Source of the DNA: an uncultured Prevotella sp.
GTDB lineage: Bacteria; Bacteroidota; Bacteroidia; Bacteroidales; Bacteroidaceae
Direction: 5' to 3'
DNA: 42,719 bases
Assembly (NCBI GenBank): GCA_945830055.1
Contig: CALZXH010000013.1
Coordinates: 1 to 42,719 of the forward strand
The notes below the pieces were generated by a model. That model saw only the letters and a list, made by a program, of their open reading frames with translations, was not told where the DNA came from and made no database searches. Position 1 is the first letter of the stretch; each line of letters begins with the position of its first letter. Below, in pieces: positions 1 through 8,461 of the stretch. Both the position numbers and the translations under genes were made by a program.

Positions 1-119
1 AAACTTCCCACCATAACAAGCCTTCCCAGCGCAACCCTTATCATGACAACCTCTCATAATAACAAAACTTCCCACCATAACAAGCCTTCCCAGCGCAACC
101 CTTATCATGACAACCTCTC
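1..119. repeat. Two direct copies of a 55-bp repeat, period 64 bp
   Basis: Bases 1-55 and 65-119 are identical, separated by a 9-bp AT-rich linker (56-64). The first copy starts at the window edge, so the array may continue to the left. A short fragment of the unit (CCCAGC.CAAC) recurs after 119. There is no variable spacer series, so this is not CRISPR-like. No ORF crosses it convincingly. Function is unknown. Confidence 0.85.
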
Positions 120-126
120 CCAGCAC

Positions 127-164
127 AACAAGCCCCCATCGTAAGAGAACGATGAGGGCTTGTT
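127..164. terminator. Stem-loop downstream of the M23/LysM gene
   Basis: Arms 127-142 and 149-164 pair over 16 bp with one mismatch around a 6-nt loop. It lies 67 bp past the stop of the minus-strand peptidase gene. Neither side has a long T run, so the terminator role is inferred from strength and position. It could serve both strands. Confidence 0.6.
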
Positions 165-230
165 GATTCCAAATTTAGTATCCCGAATATTGGATTATGC
201 GGGTTATTCAAATGAGAATAGACTGTGTGC

Positions 231-1169
231 TTAGTTGTATTTCAAAATCTGTCCGGGCATGAGCTTGCTGCGCTTGGTGATGCGGTTGAGCTTGCAGAGG
301 GTGTTGACAGAAGTGCCACGCTTTCGGGCTATGGCAGCAAGGGTCTCACCCTTCTTCACCTTGTGATAACGCACAGAAGGTGTGCTGGTCTCGGCGACAG
401 CCAGTTCCTCATTGTCTGCATCCTCAGCAGAGGCATAGCCGGTAGCACCCACACCGCGCAGACGGTTGGCGATGACAGACTCGCGGGTATAGCTGTCGCG
501 ACGGAACATATAGAAGTTGTCCACCACATCCTGGTTGCGGAAGTCGAACATCAGGGCGGGGTTGAGCGCCACACCACAGAGGCGGGTCTCGAAATGGAGG
601 TGTGAACCCGTGCTTCTTCCTGTGTTGCCACCCAAACCGATGGGATCGCCCGCCTTCACCTCCTGGTTTTCCACCACCAGATGCTTGGACATGTGACCAT
701 AGATGGTTTCCAGTCCGTTGTAGTGGCGGATAACCACATACTTGCCATATCCCTTACGCTCGTAATTCACGATACGCACCTTGCCGCTGAAGGCAGAGCG
801 GATGGTATCACCGATATACACCTTGATGTCCAGTCCCTTGTGCTGACGTCCCCAGCGTGCTCCGAAGTTGGAGGTAAGCTGACGGTTGGTGGTCGGCATA
901 CAGAAGTCACGCAGGTCTATTCTGAACGAGTCGGGCAATGCTGTTTCCTTATGCGCGAACTTATTCTCCCATTCCTCATACAAGTCGGCAGAAGGCATGC
1001 CATACTGCTCATGCTGTATCAAGCGATGCAGCGTCACTGAGTCGAGAGCCTTCATCTTCTTATCTATCGGAGCCTGGCGTGCCAACAAGTCCTGCGCCAT
1101 GGTAGGAACAGCGCTTAGTGACATGCAAACAGCAACAGCGATAGTCTTAAAATTCATTATCCACTTCAT
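231..1169 (-). CDS. Secreted M23 family metallopeptidase with C-terminal LysM
   Basis: Predicted peptidoglycan endopeptidase of the LytM/lysostaphin type, 312 aa. A signal peptide covers about residues 1-25 (cleavage after TMAQ). The M23 domain spans about 95-215 and keeps the zinc ligands: H110 and D114 in HKGLD, and H190/H192 in GSHLHFE. A LysM domain closes the protein (about 267-311, starting YHKVKKGETL), which would anchor it to peptidoglycan. A second Met at residue 5 is a possible alternative start. The gene stands alone, with a -7 box at 1273-1280 about 105 bp upstream and a strong hairpin downstream. Domain calls are secure. Whether it is a hydrolase acting in division or a general remodeller cannot be told from sequence. 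Confidence 0.93.
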   Translation of the reverse strand: MKWIMNFKTIAVAVCMSLSAVPTMAQDLLARQAPIDKKMKALDSVTLHRLIQHEQYGMPSADLYEEWENKFAHKETALPDSFRIDLRDFCMPTTNRQLTSNFGARWGRQHKGLDIKVYIGDTIRSAFSGKVRIVNYERKGYGKYVVIRHYNGLETIYGHMSKHLVVENQEVKAGDPIGLGGNTGRSTGSHLHFETRLCGVALNPALMFDFRNQDVVDNFYMFRRDSYTRESVIANRLRGVGATGYASAEDADNEELAVAETSTPSVRYHKVKKGETLAAIARKRGTSVNTLCKLNRITKRSKLMPGQILKYN

Positions 1170-1272
1170 GCAAATTATAGTCGGTTTTTAAGGTAAGCAG
1201 GTGAACCATTCCGGACAATAATTACAATCCAATTATTCGTCCTTTTGTCACCTTTTTGTAATATCGACTTTG

Positions 1273-1280
1273 CAAAGATA
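1273..1280 (-). promoter_or_regulatory. Bacteroidetes -7 box for the M23/LysM gene
   Basis: The minus strand reads TATCTTTG, matching TAnnTTTG. It lies in an AT-rich stretch about 105 bp before the ATG. No clear TTTG -33 element is seen at the expected spacing. Confidence 0.5.
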
Positions 1281-1396
1281 ATAAAAAATGCACTTAAATC
1301 CTTGTAGATTAACAGATTTTGTGTGTATTTTAACACATAGCCCCGCTTTTTTCCATAATTTCACTTCCTGTTTTCTAATGTATGTTAATTAAAACA

Positions 1397-1408
1397 GGGA
1401 GTACTCCC
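1397..1408 (-). terminator. Short palindrome after recG
   Basis: GGGAGTACTCCC is a perfect 12-bp palindrome 11 bp past the recG stop, followed on the minus strand by TGTTTTAATT. The stem is only 4-5 bp once a loop is allowed, so this is a weak terminator candidate. Confidence 0.35.
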
Positions 1409-1418
1409 GGCGGCAGGG

Positions 1419-3518
1419 TCAAGAAATGGCAGACCAGTCAATCTTGGTTTTGCGGAGCTCGCGCATCCTGTCCCACAGCAGTTGGTAGCGCGCCTTTTGG
1501 CACTCAGGGTCATCGGCAATCACGCGCTGCGCCTCATCACGCGCCAGCTGCACCAGCTGACCGTCGCGGGCTATATCGGCTATCTTCAGGTCAAAGGCGA
1601 GACCGCTCTGTTGGGTACCCTCCAAGTCGCCCGGTCCCCTGAGCTTCAGATCCGCCTCAGCGATACGGAAACCGTCGTTGGTGTCGCACATGATATCTAT
1701 GCGCATGCGCGTCTCCTTGGTAAGCTTGCGGTTGGTCACTAAGATGCAATACGACTGGTCGGCCCCCCGCCCCACCCTGCCCCTCAACTGGTGCAGTTGG
1801 GAGAGTCCGAAACGCTGGGCGTCGAGGATGACCATCACGGAAGCGTTGGGCACGTTGACCCCCACCTCAATCACCGTAGTGGCAACGAGAATCTGCGTCT
1901 CGCGGTTCAGGAAGCGTTGCATCTCCTCCTCCTTCTCCTTGGCCTTCATCTTGCCGTGAACCTTGCTGAGCCGCAGGTCGGGAAACACCTGTTTCAGCAT
2001 CTCGAAGCCATCCTCCAGGTTCTTCAGGTCCATCTTCTCACTCTCTTCTATCAGCGGATAGACGATATACGCCTGTCTGCCCAGCGCCACCTGCTTGCGG
2101 ATGCCGTTGTAGAGCGATGCCATCTGGTTGTCAAAGAAATGCTGTGTGCACACCGGTTTGCGCCCGGGCGGCAGTTCGTCGATGACGCTTACGTCGAGAT
2201 CGCCGTAGAGAGTCATGGCGAGGGTGCGCGGGATGGGTGTCGCCGTCATCACCAGCACATGGGGAGGGTTGATGTTCTTGCCCCAGAGCCGGGCACGCTG
2301 TGCCACCCCAAAGCGGTGCTGCTCATCGACCACTACCATGCCAAGGTTGGAGAAATGCACCGTATCCTCTATCACGGCATGGGTACCGACGAGAATATCT
2401 ATGTCGCCCGTAGCCAACTGCTGGAGCAGTTCGGTACGCCTCTTGCCCTTGACGATACCGGTAAGCATCGCCACGCGCACAGGCAGGGGCCCCAAGAACT
2501 CACGGATGGTGGCAAGATGCTGTTCGGCAAGAATCTCGGTGGGAGCCATGATACACGCCTGATAGCCGTTGTCGATGGCGATAAGCATCGCCATGAGCGC
2601 CACCAGCGTCTTGCCGCTACCCACATCCCCCTGTAGCAGCCGGTTCATCTGTCTGCCGCTGCCTACATCCTGACGTATCTCGCGCAGCACCCTTTTCTGC
2701 GCCTCGGTGAGCGAAAAGGGCAACTGCTGACGATAGAAATCATTGAATGCGCTGCCGATGCGACTGAACACAAAGCCCCGGTAACGGCGGCGGTGGTCGC
2801 TGGCATAGCGCACGATATTGAGTTGCACGAAAAACAGTTCCTCGAACTTCAGGCGAGCCCGTGCAAGCTCCAGTTCACGGACATTCTGCGGATAGTGGAT
2901 GGTACGCAACGCCTTGTCGCGCGACATGAGGTGCAGGCGCTGCACCATCTCCAGGGGCAGCGTCTCGGGCAGTTCGTCCGTAAGGCGGTCCACCAGGTTG
3001 CGTGTCAGCTTCTCCATCCCCCGCGAGGTGAGTCCGTTGCGCTTCATCTTCTCCGTGGTGGGATAGTAGGGCTGCATACCCATGGCAGAGAGTTCCACCT
3101 TGGAAAGGTCTTCTATCTCAGGATGCTGGATATTGAAGCGGCCGTTGAACCAGGTGGGTTTGCCGAACACCAGGTATTCCACTCCCACCTTGTAATTCTT
3201 CATCGCCCACTGTCCGCCGTTGAACCACGTGAGGTCCATCACCCCGATACCATCGGAAAAATGCGCCACCACCCGCTGCTTGCGCGGTCCCATGTCGAAG
3301 GTCTCATAGCCTAGAATCTTTCCGCGCAACTGCACGAAAGGCATGTCGGTAGTGAGGTCACGGATGGCGTATATCTTGCTGCGATCGACATACTTGTACG
3401 GGAAATACTCCAGCAGGTCGCCAAAGGAAGAGATGCCCAACTCGTCGTTGAGAATCTTTTTCCTGTTGGGACCCACCCCCGTGAGATACATGATGTCTTG
3501 CTGCAAGATGGGAGTCAT
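1419..3518 (-). CDS. recG: ATP-dependent DNA helicase RecG
   Basis: RecG remodels stalled replication forks and branch-migrates Holliday junctions. The protein is 699 aa, normal for the family. The N-terminal wedge/OB region (about 1-250) contains the family opening YLTGVGPNRKKIL. The helicase core follows: Walker A GDVGSGKT near residue 296, the DEQH box near 396, TATPIPRT, and the C-terminal helicase lobe with QLRGRVGRG. The start at 3518 fits the family N-terminus. It follows the DJ-1-like gene by only 15 bp, so the pdxJ, DJ-1-like and recG genes probably share a transcript from the promoter near 4961-4990. No anomalies seen. Confidence 0.98.
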   Translation of the reverse strand: MTPILQQDIMYLTGVGPNRKKILNDELGISSFGDLLEYFPYKYVDRSKIYAIRDLTTDMPFVQLRGKILGYETFDMGPRKQRVVAHFSDGIGVMDLTWFNGGQWAMKNYKVGVEYLVFGKPTWFNGRFNIQHPEIEDLSKVELSAMGMQPYYPTTEKMKRNGLTSRGMEKLTRNLVDRLTDELPETLPLEMVQRLHLMSRDKALRTIHYPQNVRELELARARLKFEELFFVQLNIVRYASDHRRRYRGFVFSRIGSAFNDFYRQQLPFSLTEAQKRVLREIRQDVGSGRQMNRLLQGDVGSGKTLVALMAMLIAIDNGYQACIMAPTEILAEQHLATIREFLGPLPVRVAMLTGIVKGKRRTELLQQLATGDIDILVGTHAVIEDTVHFSNLGMVVVDEQHRFGVAQRARLWGKNINPPHVLVMTATPIPRTLAMTLYGDLDVSVIDELPPGRKPVCTQHFFDNQMASLYNGIRKQVALGRQAYIVYPLIEESEKMDLKNLEDGFEMLKQVFPDLRLSKVHGKMKAKEKEEEMQRFLNRETQILVATTVIEVGVNVPNASVMVILDAQRFGLSQLHQLRGRVGRGADQSYCILVTNRKLTKETRMRIDIMCDTNDGFRIAEADLKLRGPGDLEGTQQSGLAFDLKIADIARDGQLVQLARDEAQRVIADDPECQKARYQLLWDRMRELRKTKIDWSAIS

Positions 3519-3533
3519 GGAAACCGCTTTCGT

Positions 3534-4100
3534 TTATCTCACTGCCATGAAATGCTTGTACATCATCCCCTCTGCCACCTGGTCGGCAACGGCATCACCG
3601 GCAAGGGCGGCAAGCAGCGTATAGGCATAGGGCAGAGAGGCGGCAGGACCCTCGCCGGTAATCACATTACCGTCAACAGTAACCAGCTCCGCCGTATATT
3701 CAGCCCCCGCAAGATGATCCTGGAAACCCGGATAGCAGGTAGCCCTGCAACCCTGCAACAGTCCCAAATGACCCAACACCATGGGGGCGGCACAGATGGC
3801 AGCCACCAGTTTGCCCTTGCGGTGATGCTGCACCAATGCCTGTTGCAAAGGCAGACAGTTGTCCAGATGCTGCGCTCCGGGCATTCCGCCAGGCAGCATC
3901 AGCACATCCGCATCGTCGAACGGACATTCATCCAGCAACAGGTCGGCAAGGACAGTCACACCGTGTGCCCCCTCTACCTCGCGCTGCCCTGTGATGCTCA
4001 CCGTCTGGATATCCACACCGCCGCGTCGCAGCACATCTACCGGTGCAAAGGCCTCCACTTCTTCAAAGCCTGTGGCAAGAAAAGCATATACTTTCTTCAT
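3534..4100 (-). CDS. DJ-1/PfpI family protein (YajL-like)
   Basis: A 188-aa single-domain protein of the DJ-1/ThiJ/PfpI superfamily. It has the conserved Glu region GFEEVEA (residues 11-17) and the reactive Cys in the nucleophile elbow AAICAAP (C103), followed by the glycine-rich GPAAS segment. Family members are proposed to act in glyoxal/methylglyoxal protection or as protein or nucleotide deglycases; the exact reaction is debated, so I give no specific activity. It sits between pdxJ (67-bp gap) and recG (15-bp gap) on the same strand, which suggests co-transcription rather than a shared pathway. The start MKKVYAFLA fits the family. Confidence 0.92.
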   Translation of the reverse strand: MKKVYAFLATGFEEVEAFAPVDVLRRGGVDIQTVSITGQREVEGAHGVTVLADLLLDECPFDDADVLMLPGGMPGAQHLDNCLPLQQALVQHHRKGKLVAAICAAPMVLGHLGLLQGCRATCYPGFQDHLAGAEYTAELVTVDGNVITGEGPAASLPYAYTLLAALAGDAVADQVAEGMMYKHFMAVR

Positions 4101-4167
4101 CTTCTATCGTTAGTTTGATGGTTATTCTTATCGTTTCACGTCAATGACAGCCATCCGCCTTGCCCAC

Positions 4168-4884
4168 TCAGTCCTTGAGGCACTCCTTGTACAGGGCGAT
4201 GGTGTCTTTCAGACCGAGGTAGAGGGCATCGCACACCAGCGCATGACCAATGCTCACCTCATCCACCCAAGGGATGTGACGGTGGAAGTAGTGCAGGTTG
4301 TGCAGGCTCAGGTCGTGACCGGCATTGAGTCCCAGTCCGCACTCGCGTGCCTGCAGGGCAGCCTCCACAAAGGGCTTTATTGCCTCTGCCGCATCCCACT
4401 CATAACCCGCAGCATAAGGTTCGGTATAGAGTTCCACCCTGTCGGTACCGCAAGCCTTGGCACCCTCCACCATACGCGGGTCGGCATCTACGAAGATGCT
4501 GGTGCGTATGCCCGCCTCCTTGAAGCGCCCCACCACATCGGTGAGAAACGCACGGTGGGCAAGGGTGTCCCAACCGTGGTTGGAGGTGAGCTGGTCATCG
4601 GCATCGGGCACCAGGGTGACCTGCGTGGGGCGCACCTGCAACACCAGTTCGACATACCTCGGAATGGGATTGCCCTCGATGTTGAGTTCGGTGGAAAGCA
4701 CAGGCTTGAGGTCGGTCACATCCTGATAGCGTATGTGCCTTTCATCAGGCCGTGGATGCACGGTAATACCCTCGGCACCAAACTGTTCGCAATGGAGAGC
4801 CACGCTCAGCACATCGGGATTATTGCCACCGCGTGCATTGCGCAAGGTGGCTATTTTATTGATATTTACGCTTAATTTTGTCAT
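4168..4884 (-). CDS. pdxJ: Pyridoxine 5'-phosphate synthase PdxJ
   Basis: PdxJ condenses 3-amino-2-oxopropyl phosphate with 1-deoxy-D-xylulose 5-phosphate to form pyridoxine 5'-phosphate in the DXP-dependent vitamin B6 pathway. The 238-aa length is normal. Family marks include the N-terminus [17 protein letters not shown], the phosphate/substrate region [12 protein letters not shown] and the C-terminal region [12 protein letters not shown]. It is the first gene of the minus-strand pdxJ, DJ-1-like, recG run and is divergent from nadK. Its likely promoter (4961-4990) overlaps the nadK leader. No pdxA is present in the window. Confidence 0.97.
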   Translation of the reverse strand: MTKLSVNINKIATLRNARGGNNPDVLSVALHCEQFGAEGITVHPRPDERHIRYQDVTDLKPVLSTELNIEGNPIPRYVELVLQVRPTQVTLVPDADDQLTSNHGWDTLAHRAFLTDVVGRFKEAGIRTSIFVDADPRMVEGAKACGTDRVELYTEPYAAGYEWDAAEAIKPFVEAALQARECGLGLNAGHDLSLHNLHYFHRHIPWVDEVSIGHALVCDALYLGLKDTIALYKECLKD

Positions 4885-4935
4885 CCGCTTCGCTTATTTT
4901 TCGTTCTATTTCTCTTTAAATACAGCAAAAATCCG

Positions 4936-4943
4936 TATTTTTG
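4936..4943 (+). promoter_or_regulatory. -7 box for nadK
   Basis: TATTTTTG matches TAnnTTTG and lies 85 bp before the chosen nadK ATG (5029). A possible weak -33 (TTTA, 4915-4918) is 17 bp upstream. Its placement means the longer ORF start at 4951 would leave almost no leader, which supports the downstream ATG. Confidence 0.5.
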
Positions 4944-4960
4944 CACGGTATTGTATGATG

Positions 4961-4990
4961 CAAAGTTAGCAAAATTGCATCAATGGCAAA
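4961..4990 (-). promoter_or_regulatory. Promoter for pdxJ (-33/-7)
   Basis: The minus strand has TTTG (4990-4987), an 18-bp spacer, then TAACTTTG (4968-4961), close to the Bacteroidetes consensus. It drives leftward towards the pdxJ ATG at 4884. It lies inside the nadK leader, so the two promoters face outward from overlapping positions. Confidence 0.6.
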
Positions 4991-5028
4991 ACAAATCGGC
5001 ATTAAAACACGCCATTAGTCCTTATTTT

Positions 5029-5934
5029 ATGAGCAACGACACCCCACGCTTTGCCATTTTCGGCAACACCTACCAGGCCAAGAAGTCAGCCTCCATCCGC
5101 AATCTGCTGACCACACTCAACCGCTATGGTGCTTCTGTGGCAGTAGACAGGGAGTATTTCACCTTCCTCACCGACACGCTGCATCTGCTGATAGAGCATG
5201 TGGAGATATTCGACGACAACAGGTTCGAGGCAGACTTTGCCATCTCCATGGGAGGCGACGGCACCTTTCTGCGCACGGCAGCCCGAGTGGGCAACCGCCG
5301 CATCCCACTGGTGGGCATCAACATGGGACGACTGGGCTTTCTGGCAGACGTCAACCCCTGCGACGTGGAAAGTTGCATCCACTCTTTGGTGAGAGGCGAA
5401 TACGAGATAGAGACACGCGAGGTGATAGAGGTGAAGACAGACGGAGTACCATTCAACGACAGTCCCTACGCCCTCAACGACGTGGCGATACTGAAGCGCG
5501 ACGACGCCTCGATGATTTCCATACGCACCGTCATCGACGGGCATTACCTTACCACCTACGATGCCGACGGACTGATAGTGAGTACCCCCACCGGCTCTAC
5601 CGCCTACTCGCTGTCTAACGGAGGACCCATTATGGTGCCGGGCACCCACGTATTCCTGCTCACTGCAGTAGCCCCACACAGTCTGAACGTGCGCCCCATC
5701 GTGATAGGCCATGATGCGGAGATAGAGCTCAAGGTGAGTTGCAGGAGCAAGCACTTCCTCGTGGCGATTGACGGCCGTTCGGAACACTGTCAGGAGGGAG
5801 TGACGCTGACACTGCGCCGCGCCCCCTTTGAAGTGAGCATCGTAAAAAGCCATACCGACAACTACTTCCGCACCCTGCGCGACAAGATGATGTGGGGCAA
5901 CGACCTGCGCGACATAGGAGGGAACAACCGATGA
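5029..5934 (+). CDS. nadK: NAD kinase
   Basis: Phosphorylates NAD to NADP using ATP or polyphosphate. The 301-aa protein carries the family signatures: GGDGT at residues 75-79, then NMGRLGFLADV, and the TPTGSTAYSLSNGGP motif. I chose the ATG at 5029 (MSNDTPRFAIFGN). The frame is open to 4951, but those 26 extra residues lie right after the predicted -7 box (4936-4943) and do not resemble the family. It is divergent from pdxJ. The clostripain-like gene follows after 47 bp on the same strand and may share its transcript. Confidence 0.97.
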   Translation: MSNDTPRFAIFGNTYQAKKSASIRNLLTTLNRYGASVAVDREYFTFLTDTLHLLIEHVEIFDDNRFEADFAISMGGDGTFLRTAARVGNRRIPLVGINMGRLGFLADVNPCDVESCIHSLVRGEYEIETREVIEVKTDGVPFNDSPYALNDVAILKRDDASMISIRTVIDGHYLTTYDADGLIVSTPTGSTAYSLSNGGPIMVPGTHVFLLTAVAPHSLNVRPIVIGHDAEIELKVSCRSKHFLVAIDGRSEHCQEGVTLTLRRAPFEVSIVKSHTDNYFRTLRDKMMWGNDLRDIGGNNR

Positions 5935-5981
5935 GCGACACAACACACATACAAAAAGATGAAATAAACAATTGAATAAGC

Positions 5982-7382
5982 ATGAAGAAAAAATTTGTTT
6001 TGTTTTTCCTGCTGATTTGCAGCGTATTCATCCTGAACGGATGCTCTGAAGACGACAATAACAGCACCCCACCCGCCGAACCGGAAACTGCCCCCATTGA
6101 TACGGTAAAGAGTGAGGCAGACAAGACCTATACGGTGATGGTATTAGGCTGTGGAGGAGGCAACCTCGACTTTGAGTTTGCCATTGACGTGCCCCTGCTG
6201 GCAAAAGCTATAAGCGAAAAGGTGAACGTGGTGTGCCAATACAACGCATCCGCCCAATTAGACACCACCGAGACCGAGGGAGCCAGACCTTTAGGAACCG
6301 CAGCCACCACCTACCGTTTTAAAGTGACCTCTGACATCGACCTGACGCACTACGAAGATTTCCGTTACAAGAACGCTTCGGAAGTGTCCCTTTACAAGGA
6401 CTCCACGGTGACCGACTTCATCAACTATGCCGTAGATACCTGTCCTGCCGATGAGTATATCATCGTGCTCTACAACCATGGTGGCGGTTTTAACATCAAT
6501 GACGGGGCGTATATGGACTATCTGCTGAAGGCAGGAATGCCCCCAATGATGCGCAATGTGCTATTTGACGACAATGCCGGCTTTGCATCACTTTCAGAAA
6601 AAATACTGTCAAAAGCCATAGCCAACTCCAAGGCGCCCCACATGAAAGCCGTGTATTTCTACGCCTGCAACGAAGGTATGGTGGAATGTTACTCCGAACT
6701 GTACCGGGAATGTGACTACATCATCGGCTCGGCACACGTGATGGCTGCCGCCGGACATATTCTGCCCACCCTTGTGAAACATCTGGGTAACAAAAACACC
6801 GCCTCCTTTGAGAAGAAGGTGGAGGACTTTATGGAGGAAATAAGGAGATGGTGGCCTGATTTGCACAAAGCAATAGAAACAGACCCAACTGCCTACAACG
6901 ATGACCTGAGTTGTGTGAGGGCTTCGCAGATGGAGCCTCTGAACGACCTGCTGAAGCGCATTGCCGCCCGACTGTGCAGCGACGGTTTCTATACCACGCA
7001 CAAGGAGGCCATAGACAGCATACACGCCCACAGCGTTTACCGCTATTACTACTGGCTGCCCTCTTACGACGTGGCACACTACATCCATCTGCTGGCAGAA
7101 TCTACCAAAGACGAGCAGCTGGTACAGATGGCTCAGGAACTGGACGACCTGTTGCCCCTGCTCTTTGTAAGCCGCATTTCCGTCAAGGAGATTGCCGACA
7201 TGCCGGCAAGCATCACGGAATACTCACTCGGCATCAACCTCTTCAACAAGACAGGATGGGAGAGTGCCAATACGGCTGCCAAGGAATACTACACCACCTC
7301 GGTATTTGCCCAACAGACGGGATGGTACCGGTGGTTCGAGAAGATAGAAGGAGAATTATCGGGATGGACGGCATTCAAATGA
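5982..7382 (+). CDS. Clostripain-like (C11 family) cysteine peptidase lipoprotein
   Basis: A 466-aa lipoprotein: the signal peptide ends in the lipobox LNGC (C21). A caspase-like peptidase core follows. The probable catalytic His is H166 in YNHGGG, and the probable catalytic Cys is C229 in FYACNEG, each at the end of a hydrophobic strand (YIIVLYNHG, AVYFYAC), as in clostripain/C11 and related clan CD peptidases. Bacteroidetes carry many such lipoproteins of unknown substrate, often surface exposed. It follows nadK closely (47 bp) and converges on the LuxR-type regulator with only 24 bp between stops. The family call is good. Proteolytic activity and target are inference. Confidence 0.85.
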   Translation: MKKKFVLFFLLICSVFILNGCSEDDNNSTPPAEPETAPIDTVKSEADKTYTVMVLGCGGGNLDFEFAIDVPLLAKAISEKVNVVCQYNASAQLDTTETEGARPLGTAATTYRFKVTSDIDLTHYEDFRYKNASEVSLYKDSTVTDFINYAVDTCPADEYIIVLYNHGGGFNINDGAYMDYLLKAGMPPMMRNVLFDDNAGFASLSEKILSKAIANSKAPHMKAVYFYACNEGMVECYSELYRECDYIIGSAHVMAAAGHILPTLVKHLGNKNTASFEKKVEDFMEEIRRWWPDLHKAIETDPTAYNDDLSCVRASQMEPLNDLLKRIAARLCSDGFYTTHKEAIDSIHAHSVYRYYYWLPSYDVAHYIHLLAESTKDEQLVQMAQELDDLLPLLFVSRISVKEIADMPASITEYSLGINLFNKTGWESANTAAKEYYTTSVFAQQTGWYRWFEKIEGELSGWTAFK

Positions 7383-7406
7383 CCGTCCTTCCTCTGAATA
7401 CCCTTG

Positions 7407-8045
7407 TCAGATATAGTATTCAGCCGCGTCGATCAACCCGGCTCGGAGGGCGTATTTGGTAGCTTCGTGAACGGTATTGACCCCCAGTTTACGGAAGATG
7501 TTCTTCCGATGGGTGTTCACGGTATGGAAGCTGGAAAAACGCTTTTCGGCAATCTCCTTGGTGGTCATGCCGCGGGCTATATCTACCAGTATCTGCGTCT
7601 CCGTCTTGGTGAGACGGGTTTCCTCCACATCATGGTGAGCGGGAACGAGCAGCTGCTCCATCATATTGCGGCAGATATAGCGGTTGTGCCTGCATGCCAT
7701 CTGCAGGCACTCCTTGATTTCGTGCAGAGGACATTCCTTCAGCAACACGCTGAAGCACTGGCTTACAGCCACCCTGCGCACCATATCGGATGACAGGTCA
7801 ACACTGAAGAGCACCCAGCGCGTCTGTTGGAAACGCTCGTGCAGCACCATGAGCTCTTCAGCATCATTGATATCGAAAAGGGTAAAGTCGAGCACCACGA
7901 CAGCATCGGGATAACGGCAGAGCAGTTCTACAAGTCCTGCCTTGTCGTCTGCGTTGAACAACTGCTGTTCTCCCATTGCCTCGAACACCCTGCGGATGCC
8001 CTCGGCGGTAATGTCCTGACGGTCTGCCAAAATGATGGCATTCAT
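7407..8045 (-). CDS. LuxR/NarL-type response regulator transcription factor
   Basis: A 212-aa protein with an N-terminal receiver domain and a C-terminal LuxR-type helix-turn-helix. The receiver has phospho-acceptor D53 (VVVLDFTLFD) and a Lys in VLLKE near residue 103. The usual acidic pair at the N-terminus is only partly kept (LADRQD). The HTH spans about 148-207 (LTKTETQILVDIARGMTTKEIAEKR, then the recognition helix HTVNTHRKNIFRKLGV). No histidine kinase gene lies in the window, so it is an orphan here and its signal is unknown. A well-formed promoter lies just upstream (8071-8102). Confidence 0.9.
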   Translation of the reverse strand: MNAIILADRQDITAEGIRRVFEAMGEQQLFNADDKAGLVELLCRYPDAVVVLDFTLFDINDAEELMVLHERFQQTRWVLFSVDLSSDMVRRVAVSQCFSVLLKECPLHEIKECLQMACRHNRYICRNMMEQLLVPAHHDVEETRLTKTETQILVDIARGMTTKEIAEKRFSSFHTVNTHRKNIFRKLGVNTVHEATKYALRAGLIDAAEYYI

Positions 8046-8070
8046 GCGGTATAATTGTAAAAACGGTGTG

Positions 8071-8102
8071 CAAAATTACAGTTTTTTCGTTATTCCCGCA
8101 AA
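8071..8102 (-). promoter_or_regulatory. Promoter for the LuxR-type regulator (-33/-7)
   Basis: The minus strand has TTTG (8102-8099), a 20-bp spacer and TAATTTTG (8078-8071), one of the best consensus matches in the window. The ATG is 26 bp beyond the -7 box. Confidence 0.7.
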
Positions 8103-8149
8103 AAACCGTCAGAATTTCGAATGTGGTACAGATGACTCGGCGTTCTAAC

Positions 8150-8443
8150 TAACGTGAGTTCGACGAATTGTGCGCACTGAAAGTGCAACCTGCGCATAGC
8201 CCGGGGCAGAATGGAGCAAAGCGGAATGACACCCTGGGTTTGATGGATGCATTTGGATACGCCTTGAAAAGGCAAAAGCGTTAATACTTTGCTTGTGTAT
8301 GAACGCTTTTGGGCTTACAGCCCGTATTTGCTCCACACGATAAAGACCCAGGGTGTTGCCCTGGGCTATGCGCAGGCTGCACTTTCAGTGCGCACAAATC
8401 ATCAGCAAGCAGTCAGGGCGCACAATTCGTCGAACTCACGTTA
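8150..8443. repeat. 294-bp imperfect palindrome (MITE/REP-like element)
   Basis: The ends are perfect 26-bp inverted repeats (8150-8175 and 8418-8443, outer sequence TAACGTGAGTTCGACGAATT). Further nested pairs follow: 8172-8208 with 8357-8393 (37 bp, 2 mismatches), 8212-8220 with 8327-8335, 8229-8239 with 8346-8356, and 8274-8282 with 8302-8310. The whole block can fold back on itself. There is no transposase and no credible ORF. It fills most of the 416-bp gap between the regulator and the inositol cluster, starting 18 bp beyond the last stop of that cluster. It may be a non-autonomous mobile element, a REP/BIME-like repeat or a large terminator-like structure. Copies elsewhere in the genome would decide. 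Confidence 0.8.
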
Positions 8444-8461
8444 ACTACAGGCTACGCGGCA

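Noticed and set aside
1..119. Possible CRISPR array
   Set aside because: Only two copies, repeat of 55 bp, linker of 9 bp and no variable spacers or cas genes.
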